64,000 nt of DNA from Pseudarthrobacter sp. W1I19 (GTDB taxonomy: Bacteria > Actinomycetota > Actinomycetes > Actinomycetales > Micrococcaceae), in contig NZ_JAUSZR010000001.1 of NCBI RefSeq assembly GCF_030817835.1, positions 4,278,001-4,342,000 of the forward strand. Direction: 5' to 3'. The position numbers were made by a program, and so were the translations under genes. This document shows, in pieces, positions 35,354-43,550 of the stretch. The notes below the pieces were generated by a model. That model saw only the letters and a list, made by a program, of their open reading frames with translations. It was not told the origin of the DNA and ran no database searches. Every line of letters begins with the position of its first letter. Position 1 is the stretch's first letter.

Positions 35354-35391
35354 CGTCAAACGCTTGACGTTCATGCAGGTCAAGCGCTTGA
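35354..35391. promoter_or_regulatory. Two LacI-type palindromic operators
   Basis: CGTCAAACGCTTGACG (35354-35369) and the perfect palindrome TCAAGCGCTTGA (35380-35391) lie with centres 24 bases apart, about 60-90 bases upstream of the nucleoside hydrolase start. The central CG with AAnCGnTT symmetry is typical of LacI-family operators. No LacI gene is adjacent; the nearest are at 29843-30889 and 42455-43501. Confidence 0.65.
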
Positions 35392-35415
35392 TGCGAACAC
35401 CCAAAAGAAAAAGGT

Positions 35416-35457
35416 AAGCCGGGCGGGACCCGATGAAAATCAGGTCCCGCCCGGCTT
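35416..35457 (-). terminator. Rho-independent terminator of the GH3 operon
   Basis: A perfect 15-base stem (35416-35430 with 35443-35457) around a 12-base loop is followed on the minus strand by a T-rich run (35402-35414). It lies just after the beta-glucosidase stop and is a textbook intrinsic terminator. Confidence 0.85.
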
Positions 35458-35471
35458 GTCGGCGGCGCTGT

Positions 35472-37967
35472 TTAGCGCAGTTCGATGTCCAGCGCCTGGA
35501 AGTCGTCGGCTGCGTGGCGGCCCACCAGGAGCCGGAACGTGCCCTGCTCGAAATTCCAGCCGCCGTCGTAATGGGCGAATGCCTTGGCAGTAACACGGAC
35601 CTCAACTGAGCCCGCGCCGCCGGGAGCAAGGTGGATGTCGGCAAAACCGGCGAGCCAGCGGACCGGTCGCTCCACCGCGGAATCCGGGCGGTCCAGGTAA
35701 ACCTGCACCACTTCCCGGCCGGTGCGGTTGCCGGTGTTTCGGACGGGGACATGAACCACTACGTCCTGCCCGGCAGTGACGTACTGCGGCGCGTGTGCTG
35801 TTCCCAGCTCGAAGGTGGTGTAGCCCAGCCCGAAACCGAACGGCAGGGCAGGAGCGGCACCCCCGGCAGCTTCCTGCTTCAGCCAGGCGCGGTAGCCCAC
35901 GTGGATCCCCTCCGAGTAGACCACTTTGCCGTCAACCGGCGTGGTGTTCAGGACGGGAACATCTTCCAGCGTGGCGGGCCAGGTGGTGGGGAGGCGACCG
36001 CCCGGCTCCTCTGCTCCCAGCAGGATGTCCGCGATGGCTGAGCCGAATTCCTGCCCGCCGAACCAGCCCAGCAGCACGGCGCCAACCTTGTCCAGCCAGG
36101 GCATGAGGACCGGCGAGCCGGAATTGACCACCACGATGGTGCGGGGGTTGACTGCAGCGACCGCCTCGACGAGCTGGTTCTGGAAACCCGGGAGGTCCAG
36201 GGTCTTGCGGTCGAAACCTTCGGATTCAATGGCTGCGCTGGTGCCAACCACCACTACGGCAACATCTGATTCCCGTGCTGCGGCCACGGCGGCGTCGATT
36301 TCCGATTGCGGATCCGCAACAACCGTTTCCTCGCCCAGCAGGATGGCTGTGAACGGGATGACCTGCTCGCGGGGCAACTGGTACTCCGCCTCTATCCGGA
36401 CGCTCTGTCCGGCTGCGGTTTCGATGGGGTGGACCGTCTTGGGCGGGTCAAAGAGGGCGGCGCCGAGGACATCCGTGTCATCCTCGATCGCTCCGTTGAA
36501 GACCTCGGATCCATCCAGTGAGAGCCGGATCTGCCCCACGGTGCCCACGCCGAGGTGGTGGATGCCGGCCGTCTCCGCGGTCCACTCGGCCGCCATCCGG
36601 ATTGCGGCGGCACCCTCAGGAATGCCCACCCCGAACCAGATCAAATGCGAGGCAAGCCGGTCCTCCCCCGAGATCACCGAGCCGTCGGCGGCGAGGAAGG
36701 AAACACGCATTCCGGGCACCCCGGACACATGGTTCCACAGGGAAGCGCGCGGGAAAGGCTGGAGTCCTTCGGCCACCTTGGCGCCACGGACGTAGCTGAC
36801 GTCCGCGTTGGCTGGAAGGGCGGCACGCAGCCCGTCCAGCGGCGAGACGGTGTACCTGGGCATCACCGTGGCGCTGCCGCCGCCCTGGGTGCGGGCTTCC
36901 TGGGCGTTGTGGCCGGAGACAGCAATGCTGCCCAATTGTGCCGCGTCCAGTGGGAGGAGCCCGTCCTGGTTCCGGACCAGCACGGCGCCGCGGACAGCAA
37001 CGTCCCGGGCCACGGCCGCGCCGTTGAGCTGGGCGGGAAGGTCGGTGACGGCAGGAGCGAAGCCATCAAGCGAGCCCACGCGGGCAGCAAGGCGCAGGAT
37101 GCGGACCACCTTTTCCAGGATGGCGGCCCGGCTCACCCGCCCGTCCTCGACGGCGGCGAGCAGTTTGGGGCCCCAGTGGCCTACCGGGCCGGGCATTTCC
37201 AGGTCCTGGTGGGCGTTGGCGGCCTCCACGGAGCGGACGCCCGTCCAGTCCGAGACCACAACGCCGTCGAAGCCCCATTCCGTGGACAGCGGCGTTTCCA
37301 GCAGTTTGTTTTCGCTGGCGGTGGTGCCGTTGATGGAGTTGTAGGAGCTCATCACCAGCCAGGCGCGCGCCTCGATGATGGCGTCCTCGAACGCGGCGAG
37401 GTAGAGCTCGCGCAGCGGACGCTCGTCAACAACGGAGTCTGCGGTGAAGCGCTCCGTTTCGGCCTCGTTGGCCAGGTAGTGCTTGGGCGTTGCGCCCACG
37501 CCCATGGACTGGACGCCGGCCACGTAGCCGGCGGCCATCACGGCGGTGAGCCGGGGGTCTTCGCTCATGCACTCGAAGTGGCGGCCGCCCAGCGGTGAAC
37601 GGTGCAGGTTGATGGTGGGACCCAGGACGGCATGGACGCCCTTGCGGCGGGCTTCCTGGCCCAGCACCTGGCCGTACTTGCGGGCCGTTTCGACGCTCCA
37701 CGTGGCAGACAGGGCGGACGACGACGGCAGGGAAATGGAGTCGTGCCGCTCGTCGAAGTCTTCGCCCCTGACGCCGGACGGGCCGTCGGAGAGCACCACA
37801 CGGGAGAGTCCGATGGCGGGGAGGGCGTGCGTGGCCCAGACATCCGCACCCGTCAGCAGCTGGATCTGCTGTTCCAGGGGGAGGCTTTCGGCCAGTTCGC
37901 GGATGCGCGCCTCGGCATCCGGTGAGCCTGCGGGCGGAGCGGTCACGGCCGGGGACAGGGTGTTCAT
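35472..37967 (-). CDS. GH3 beta-glucosidase with PA14 and Fn3-like domains
   Basis: This 831-residue glycoside hydrolase family 3 enzyme has its nucleophile Asp at about residue 240 in GVVVSDWTG and a KHYLANEAE segment near residue 162. The (alpha/beta)6 second domain follows. A PA14-like insertion spans about residues 400-530, and a fibronectin-like C-terminal domain lies at about 720-825. There is no signal peptide, so it acts on imported glucosides in the cytoplasm. The ATG directly follows the TAA of the upstream MFS importer. The pair is probably controlled by the divergent TetR protein. Substrates could include plant beta-glucosides. Confidence 0.92.
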   Translation of the reverse strand: MNTLSPAVTAPPAGSPDAEARIRELAESLPLEQQIQLLTGADVWATHALPAIGLSRVVLSDGPSGVRGEDFDERHDSISLPSSSALSATWSVETARKYGQVLGQEARRKGVHAVLGPTINLHRSPLGGRHFECMSEDPRLTAVMAAGYVAGVQSMGVGATPKHYLANEAETERFTADSVVDERPLRELYLAAFEDAIIEARAWLVMSSYNSINGTTASENKLLETPLSTEWGFDGVVVSDWTGVRSVEAANAHQDLEMPGPVGHWGPKLLAAVEDGRVSRAAILEKVVRILRLAARVGSLDGFAPAVTDLPAQLNGAAVARDVAVRGAVLVRNQDGLLPLDAAQLGSIAVSGHNAQEARTQGGGSATVMPRYTVSPLDGLRAALPANADVSYVRGAKVAEGLQPFPRASLWNHVSGVPGMRVSFLAADGSVISGEDRLASHLIWFGVGIPEGAAAIRMAAEWTAETAGIHHLGVGTVGQIRLSLDGSEVFNGAIEDDTDVLGAALFDPPKTVHPIETAAGQSVRIEAEYQLPREQVIPFTAILLGEETVVADPQSEIDAAVAAARESDVAVVVVGTSAAIESEGFDRKTLDLPGFQNQLVEAVAAVNPRTIVVVNSGSPVLMPWLDKVGAVLLGWFGGQEFGSAIADILLGAEEPGGRLPTTWPATLEDVPVLNTTPVDGKVVYSEGIHVGYRAWLKQEAAGGAAPALPFGFGLGYTTFELGTAHAPQYVTAGQDVVVHVPVRNTGNRTGREVVQVYLDRPDSAVERPVRWLAGFADIHLAPGGAGSVEVRVTAKAFAHYDGGWNFEQGTFRLLVGRHAADDFQALDIELR

Positions 37968-39278
37968 TTATTTGACTCCTTTGATGCGGGTGACGAGGAC
38001 TGCGCCGATGATGCCGACGACGGCCCCGCCGATGAAGAGGGCCGGGTAGCCGCCAAGGGTGATCACGGGGAAGGCGATGGCGGGTACGAGGGACTGGGGC
38101 AGGGCCTGGGCGATGTTGAAGACGCCGAATGTCTTCGCGTTCTCGCTCTGGTTGGCCGGCAGGAGGTCGGCGATGAGGGCGACGTCCACTGCGCCGAAGC
38201 AGCCGAGACCCAGACCGGCGATGCCTTGGCCAACGAGGACCTGGCTGGTGGTGGTGCTGGTGGCGATGACGATCAGGCCGAGCATGATGATGATTGCCGA
38301 GGCGATGACCAGGGCCTTGCGCTTGCCGATCCGGTCGCTGATCCACCCGCCGGCCAGACTGGTGAGGACGGTGCCTGCGGAACTGACGAGGGTGGCCTGG
38401 AACACCAGGGCGGTGACGTCCGCTTCGGCCACCTTGAGGTGGTCGATGAAGAAGTACGGCAGGTACAGCAGGCTGGCGCAGTAGCCGATGTAGACCAGGA
38501 ACTTGGTGAACCAGGCCCAGCCCAGCCCCGGGTAGGCGCGCGGGTTGAAGTAGAAGGAACCCAGGATCTCCCTCATGTTCAGGGGAACGGGCTTGTCCGT
38601 GAGGACCCGGTCCTTGAAGGTAAAGGCGAAGGCGATGGCCAGTACGGTGCCGATAATGCCGGGCACCACGGCCATCTGCAGTGCATTGTCGAAGAGCTGC
38701 GCCAGGAATGCGGCGGCAACCAGGCCAACGGGAAGGGTCATCCCGATCAGGCCGGACAGGCGTCCGCGCTCAGCGGGGGCCGCCTGGTCAGGAAGGGTGG
38801 CCACCAACGCCGCGAGGGCAGCGTTGAAGCTGAGCTGCGTCAACACCCAGGCAAGCAGCACGCCGTTGACGTCCGTGGCCGACCCCAGCAGGAACAGCGA
38901 TGCCAGGCCGATGAGCGAACCACCGACGATCCAGGGCTTGCGCATGCCGAACCTCGAGGTGGTGCGGTCGCTGAGCCTGCCGAAGAACGGATTGGCCAGC
39001 AGTGCCACCAGGGCTCCGACGCCCGCCACCAAGCTCAATGCGCCTGCCCGTGTATCCGGGGTGGTGATTTCAGCAACCTTGATGGCAAGCACCACGAGTG
39101 CGGGTGCCAGCACGGCCATCCAAAGTCCTGCGCTTGCGATGGGCATGCCGATGACGTAGGCACGGGGGGCCTTTGCAGGCCAATCCGGTGAACTGACGGC
39201 GGTGCCTGCGTTGCTGCTGGCCAGGGCACCGCCGGCCGCAGAAGCAGCGGGATCCTGGGAAATGGTCTTTTCGGCCAC
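37968..39278 (-). CDS. MFS (GPH-like) glycoside importer
   Basis: This 436-residue membrane protein has about twelve helices and a NPFFGRLSDRTTSRFGMRKPWIV loop, a wording shared with disaccharide/glycoside MFS symporters. It begins with a GTG preceded by AGGAGG. It is directly upstream of, and abutting, the GH3 gene, so import of a beta-glucoside followed by hydrolysis is the simplest reading. The gene is divergent from tetR across a clear palindrome. Confidence 0.87.
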   Translation of the reverse strand: MAEKTISQDPAASAAGGALASSNAGTAVSSPDWPAKAPRAYVIGMPIASAGLWMAVLAPALVVLAIKVAEITTPDTRAGALSLVAGVGALVALLANPFFGRLSDRTTSRFGMRKPWIVGGSLIGLASLFLLGSATDVNGVLLAWVLTQLSFNAALAALVATLPDQAAPAERGRLSGLIGMTLPVGLVAAAFLAQLFDNALQMAVVPGIIGTVLAIAFAFTFKDRVLTDKPVPLNMREILGSFYFNPRAYPGLGWAWFTKFLVYIGYCASLLYLPYFFIDHLKVAEADVTALVFQATLVSSAGTVLTSLAGGWISDRIGKRKALVIASAIIIMLGLIVIATSTTTSQVLVGQGIAGLGLGCFGAVDVALIADLLPANQSENAKTFGVFNIAQALPQSLVPAIAFPVITLGGYPALFIGGAVVGIIGAVLVTRIKGVK

Positions 39279-39333
39279 ATTGCCTCCTGATCAAAGCGAC
39301 CCTCCGTTGGGCCGTGAAAAGGATCATATACAC

Positions 39334-39358
39334 AAAAACCTAGTAAGACTAGGTTTTT
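39334..39358. promoter_or_regulatory. TetR-type operator palindrome
   Basis: AAAAACCTAG (39334-39343) and CTAGGTTTTT (39349-39358) are perfect inverted arms around TAAGA. The site lies between the MFS start (39278) and the TetR start (39388), where it could block both promoters. Confidence 0.75.
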
Positions 39359-39387
39359 ATAGGAGACGCTTGAAATAAACTGTCGTG

Positions 39388-39981
39388 ATGCCAACATCCA
39401 AGCCGCGGGGCCAGTACGCCAAGGGAGCGGAGCGCCGGGAGCAGATCATCAGGACGGCCACGGATGTCTTTGCCACAGAAGGGTTCGAAGGCGCGGCCTT
39501 GAAGCGCGTAGCCGAGCTCGTGGGAGTCAAGGAAGCAACGCTCTTCCACTACTTCCGCGGGAAACAGGAACTGCTGACAGCCGTCCTGGCGGAACGGGAC
39601 CGGCGGGGCATGGAGGCAGCAGGGGGCGAGGCTGGACTGCGGCTCCTCGCGCCCGTGGCGGAGCGCAACCGGAAGGAACCGGGCCTCACCACCCTCTACG
39701 CAGTGGCTTCAGCCACGGCAAACGATCCCGGGCACGATTCCCACGCCTATTTCCAAGACCGTTACGCCCTGCTGGTGTCGGAACTGGGTGCGGATATCCT
39801 CCGACGGCAGGAGGCGGGTGAAGTGCGCAGTGACGTGCCGGCGGAGATGCTGGCGCGGCTCGTCATTGCGGCTTTTGACGGGCTGCAACTGCAGTGGCTG
39901 TATGACAAAAACGTTGACATGGCCAATGGCCTGACCCAGCTCATCGACGTGCTGATGGCGCCGCCCTCAGGGGCCAGCTAG
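39388..39981 (+). CDS. TetR-family transcriptional regulator
   Basis: This 197-residue TetR regulator has the N-terminal helix-turn-helix (ALKRVAELVGVKEATLFHYFRGKQELL, about residues 38-64) and a helical ligand-binding domain. The start is the ATG at 39388, one codon after an in-frame GTG. It is divergent from the MFS/GH3 operon and very probably binds the palindrome at 39334-39358. The inducer is likely a glucoside or its aglycone. Confidence 0.9.
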   Translation: MPTSKPRGQYAKGAERREQIIRTATDVFATEGFEGAALKRVAELVGVKEATLFHYFRGKQELLTAVLAERDRRGMEAAGGEAGLRLLAPVAERNRKEPGLTTLYAVASATANDPGHDSHAYFQDRYALLVSELGADILRRQEAGEVRSDVPAEMLARLVIAAFDGLQLQWLYDKNVDMANGLTQLIDVLMAPPSGAS

Positions 39982-40009
39982 AAGATCCCCGCCGTTCAAA
40001 GCTGCCGCA

Positions 40010-40225
40010 TCAGGGCTCGCCGGCGCCGGAGTCGCCGGCCTCCTTCTCGTCCTCAGCGTCGTGGCGCTCGGCCTTGTGGCGCGCTTCCTGGAGGTGGTGC
40101 TCCAGCTTCTCTTCGGCGTCCCGCCGGCGTTGCCCGACGGTCCTCATCTGCTGGGTGGTGGGTGCTGCGTGTGCGTGCTGGTGTGGACCAAGGTCCCGCG
40201 GGTTCCCTCGGCTGGTGTCGCTCAT
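40010..40225 (-). CDS. Small charged hypothetical protein
   Basis: This 71-residue highly charged protein is rich in His, Glu, Arg and Lys, with a helical middle (about residues 28-58, RDAEEKLEHHLQEARHKAERHD) that could form a coiled coil. No known family is recognised. It is convergent with tetR and divergent from the XRE-cupin gene. The start at 40225 has only a weak ribosome-binding site, but the amino-acid pattern and codon use look real. Confidence 0.55.
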   Translation of the reverse strand: MSDTSRGNPRDLGPHQHAHAAPTTQQMRTVGQRRRDAEEKLEHHLQEARHKAERHDAEDEKEAGDSGAGEP

Positions 40226-40306
40226 AAGGGCATCGTCCCACCGCGGACGCCGTTCAGGAAGACCTGCAGCACCTGCCGTCAAGAACGTCATATCTGATTT
40301 CACTAG

Positions 40307-40335
40307 TGCACTCAAAGTGCAGTATGATGCACTCA
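40307..40335. promoter_or_regulatory. TGCACT palindrome and repeat upstream of the XRE-cupin gene
   Basis: TGCACTCAAAGTGCA (40307-40321) is a perfect 6-3-6 inverted repeat, and TGCACTCA recurs at 40328-40335, 21 bases from the first copy and touching the start codon. The position suggests autoregulation by the XRE-cupin protein. Confidence 0.5.
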
Positions 40336-40940
40336 TGGATAAAAGCACATCTGCCCTTGCCGTGGCCATCGGCGGCCGCGTACGCCAGGAACGGCAAGCA
40401 CGGGGATGGACCCTCGACCAGCTCGCGGACGCCGCGGGCGTCAGCCGCCGCATGGTGGTCAACGTGGAGCAAGGCACCGCCAATCCCAGCGTGGGCACCC
40501 TGCTTCGGATCAGCGATGCGCTGGGCATTGGACTGCCGGCGCTGGTGGATGCCCCGCGGCCCAAGCCCGTGACCGTCACCCGGAGTGGTGACGGGGCTGC
40601 CCTGTGGAGTTCTGCCGCCGGCGGCCGCGGCGTGCTGGTGGCCGGAACGGAGTCACCGGATGTGGTGGAGCTGTGGGATTGGACGCTGGGCGCGGGTGAC
40701 CAACATGAGAGCGAAGCCCACGCTCCGGGCACCAAGGAACTGCTTCAGGTCCGCCAAGGGTCCCTTACTGTGGTGGTGGCCGGCGAGGCCTATGTTCTCG
40801 AGGCCGGCGACGCCCTCTCCTTCCCTGGCGACGTGGAACACTCGTACGCCAATGACGCGCAGGAGCCGGTGAACTTCTCCCTGGCTGTCTTCGAACCGGG
40901 CGTGGGATCGGCGCATCACAAGGAGGGGCCTGATGCATGA
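40335..40940 (+). CDS. XRE-cupin transcriptional regulator
   Basis: This 201-residue protein has an N-terminal XRE/Cro helix-turn-helix (TLDQLADAAGVSRRMVVNVEQG, about residues 26-47) and a C-terminal cupin (QVRQGSLTVVVAGEAYVLEAGDALSFPGDVEHSY). Such proteins repress genes in response to a small molecule bound in the cupin. It overlaps the deleted B3/B4-domain gene, which is followed by an EamA exporter, so exporter control is likely. Confidence 0.88.
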   Translation: MDKSTSALAVAIGGRVRQERQARGWTLDQLADAAGVSRRMVVNVEQGTANPSVGTLLRISDALGIGLPALVDAPRPKPVTVTRSGDGAALWSSAAGGRGVLVAGTESPDVVELWDWTLGAGDQHESEAHAPGTKELLQVRQGSLTVVVAGEAYVLEAGDALSFPGDVEHSYANDAQEPVNFSLAVFEPGVGSAHHKEGPDA

Positions 40941-41519
40941 CACCCAGGTGCTCCAGGAATTTTTGGCTGGCGCGTGGGTTGATTCCGCCGTCTTCTCGCT
41001 GCGGCCCGACTACCGGGCCGTCCTGCTGGCGGTGGACGGGCTGGTCCCTGGCGCCAGTGATCAGGCCAGCGAAGAACTGCTGCAGGAAGCGGAAACAGCA
41101 GCCCGCGCAGCACTCGATGGCAGGGCGGTGGAGGAACTTCCGCATGTGGCTGCCTGGCGTGAGACGTACAAGGCCTTCGGGGCCAAACCGCAGCGGACGC
41201 GCAACAGCCTGGAGGCACTTCTCCGCCGGGCAGCTTCCGGCCTGCCGCGGGTGAACCGGCTCACCGACCTTTACAACGCGGTCTCGGTGCTTCACCAGGT
41301 TCCGCTGGGCGCTGGAACTGGCGCCAGGGCCGCCGCACCCAGCTCCGCGATGGCACCACCAAGGCACTGTTCATTCTGGACGCCCTTGAGCCAATGACCG
41401 ACGACGCGCTCAACGCCGCGGCCGACGACCTCGCCGCCCGGCTGGAAGGGCTGGCCCCGGACGTTGCCATCGCCCGCCGTCGCCTGGCCGCACCCCATAA
41501 CTACAACGAAGGAAACTGA
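40933..41519 (+). pseudogene. B3/B4-domain protein with internal deletion and frameshift
   Basis: The first about 125 codons encode a protein like B3/B4 (tRNA-synthetase beta-chain-type) domain proteins, ending in VSVLHQVPLG. After about 41310 the family-like reading RWNWRQGRRTQLRDGTTKALFILDALEPM continues in a different frame to a TGA at 41517-41519. The part normally between these blocks is absent, so an internal deletion of perhaps 150-250 bases has removed it and shifted the frame. CGCTGG occurs on both sides of the junction (41303-41308 and 41310-41315). As it stands translation ends at 41397 with an unrelated tail. Confidence 0.72.
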
Positions 41520-41520
41520 G

Positions 41521-42423
41521 ATGACCCAGCGAAGCGACTCATTTAGCATCCCGGTCCCGCCGTGGGGGCTGGCGGTCACGGCGATCCTGTCGGTCCAGCT
41601 GGGCTCGGCCCTGTCCGTGAACATGATTGAAACTGTGGGACCCGCCGGAACTGCGTGGTTGCGCCTGAGCATGGGCGCGGTCATTCTCCTGGTGATCGGG
41701 CGCCCGCCGCTGCGCTCCATCCGGCGTCAGGATGTGCTCCCGCTGCTGGGCCTCGGGGTTACCACGGGGGTGATGACCGTAGGGTTCCTCGCCGCGGTGG
41801 AGCACATCCATCTGGGCACCGCCGTCGCGATCGAATTCCTCGGTCCGTTGACGGTGGCTGCCCTTCGCAGCCATAACCGCAAGGCCCTCGCCTGGCCCGC
41901 TTTGGCGCTGGTGGGCGTGGTGTTGCTCACCCAGCCGTGGCAGGGCGATTTCAACCTGGTCGGTGTGGCGTGGGCTGCGCTGGCCGCCGTCGGCTGGGGC
42001 TTCTACATCCTGCTGACGCAACGGATCGGCGACCGGTTCACCGGCATCGGCGCGCTCACGCTCACCGTGCCCATCGCCGCAGTGGCGGCCGCCGTCGTCG
42101 GGATTCCCCAGGCCGCCGGGCACCTCAGCCTGGACATCCTGGCCGCCGCGGCCGGGCTGGCCATCCTGCTGCCGGTGCTCCCGTTCGCCCTGGAAATGCT
42201 GGCGCTGCGCAGGATGACGCCCACCGCGTTCGGAACGCTGATGGCCCTTGAACCCGCCGTCGGCGTCCTCCTGGGGCTGCTCATCCTGCATCAGCAGCCG
42301 TCGGCCGTCCAGGTTGTGGGGATCCTGCTGGTGGTCTTCGCCGGGGCAGCCGCCCAGCGCGGTGGCCGTCGGCCGCGTAAGGAGCAGGAAGCCAGCCCGG
42401 CCGACCTCGATTTCGTGGGCTGA
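41521..42423 (+). CDS. EamA/RhtA-type DMT transporter
   Basis: This 300-residue membrane protein has about ten helices and the RhtA-like IEFLGPLTVAALR segment near residue 120. The start at 41521 lies directly after the stop of the deleted B3/B4 gene. Exporters of this type move amino acids or other small metabolites. It is likely controlled by the XRE-cupin regulator upstream. It is a distinct paralogue of the exporter at 15891-16784. Confidence 0.87.
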   Translation: MTQRSDSFSIPVPPWGLAVTAILSVQLGSALSVNMIETVGPAGTAWLRLSMGAVILLVIGRPPLRSIRRQDVLPLLGLGVTTGVMTVGFLAAVEHIHLGTAVAIEFLGPLTVAALRSHNRKALAWPALALVGVVLLTQPWQGDFNLVGVAWAALAAVGWGFYILLTQRIGDRFTGIGALTLTVPIAAVAAAVVGIPQAAGHLSLDILAAAAGLAILLPVLPFALEMLALRRMTPTAFGTLMALEPAVGVLLGLLILHQQPSAVQVVGILLVVFAGAAAQRGGRRPRKEQEASPADLDFVG

Positions 42424-42454
42424 ACCGCCAAGGTCCAGCTACTACCATCGAGGT

Positions 42455-43501
42455 ATGGAATCCGCGGAACAGGTGCAACAGCCGGCGCGTTCGCAGCGGA
42501 TCACCGCGGCGATGGTTGCCGCCCGGGCCGGCGTCTCCACGGCCACTGTCTCGCTGGTGGCCAACGGCAAGACGGCGGGCCGCGTCTCCGAGGACAACAT
42601 TTCCCGGGTGCGCGACGCTATCGCCGAACTTGGCTATGTGGTGGACGGCATCGGCAGTTCGCTGGCCAAGGGCGTGAGCTCGATTGTGATCCTGGTGGCG
42701 CCGGATATCTCCAACCCGTTCTTCGCCAAAGTAATTGCCGGGGTCCGCGAGTCCCTGGGCTCCCAGTACCAGCTGCTGCTCTCCGTCACGGACGCGGGCG
42801 AGTTCCCCGAGGCCGACGACGTCCGGCGGCTCATGTCGCTTCGTCCGGCCGGGCTCCTGGTGGACGCACCCAACGCAGGCTTCCTCGAGGACCTTGCGTC
42901 GCCGTCGCCCCTGGTGCTGCTGGACGCCCCCGGGCTGGCGGGATATGCGCCGTCCGTCAACCTGGACGTGGCCAGCGGAGCGCGGGAACTGGCGGCGCAC
43001 CTGGCGGAAGCCGGGCACCGGGAAGTGGCGTATGTGGACAGCGTCACCGGCACTGAGACCTTCGCCCTCCGGCGCGACGCCTTCCTGGACGAGGCCGCCG
43101 CCCGGGGCCTCAGCGTGGGTGCGGGCCGGATCATCAGCACCACTATCGACGTCGGCGCATCGGCTGCCGCATTCGCCAATGCCTGGCCGGCGTGGCAGCG
43201 CGAGGGGGTGACCGCCGTCGTCTGCGGTACTGATACGCACGCCTATGGCGTACTGCAGGAGGCGCGCGTGGCCGGGGTGCGGATTCCGGAGGAACTGGCG
43301 GTGGCCGGCTTCGATGACCTCCCCTATTCGGCCACGAGCAATCCCGGCCTCACCAGCGTCCATCTGCCGGCCACTCCCCTGGGCCTGAAGGCTGGCGAGC
43401 AGCTGCGCCTGCTGATGGAGGGGAAGCCGCTGGAGCAGAACGAGGTCACGCTGGAGAGTTCACTGGTGGTGCGTGGCTCCACGGCTGCCGCGGAACGCTG
43501 A
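42455..43501 (+). CDS. LacI-family transcriptional regulator
   Basis: This 348-residue LacI regulator has its helix-turn-helix in MVAARAGVSTATVSLVANGK (about residues 20-39) and the hinge LAKGVSS, where many LacI proteins have a longer spacer. The effector domain follows (VILVAPDISNPFFAKVIAG). The start is the ATG at 42455; an earlier in-frame start would overlap the EamA gene. No target is adjacent. It is a candidate for the orphan operators at 35354-35391, but that link is speculative. Confidence 0.88.
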   Translation: MESAEQVQQPARSQRITAAMVAARAGVSTATVSLVANGKTAGRVSEDNISRVRDAIAELGYVVDGIGSSLAKGVSSIVILVAPDISNPFFAKVIAGVRESLGSQYQLLLSVTDAGEFPEADDVRRLMSLRPAGLLVDAPNAGFLEDLASPSPLVLLDAPGLAGYAPSVNLDVASGARELAAHLAEAGHREVAYVDSVTGTETFALRRDAFLDEAAARGLSVGAGRIISTTIDVGASAAAFANAWPAWQREGVTAVVCGTDTHAYGVLQEARVAGVRIPEELAVAGFDDLPYSATSNPGLTSVHLPATPLGLKAGEQLRLLMEGKPLEQNEVTLESSLVVRGSTAAAER

Positions 43502-43550
43502 AGGTTACCGCCGCCGTCGTTCTGTCAGTGCCCGGCCGTAAGCTGTGATT

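Noticed and set aside
42455..43501. This LacI protein as regulator of the nucleoside operon operators
   Set aside because: The genes are 7 kb apart with another operon set between them, and nothing in the sequence links them; kept only as a speculation.
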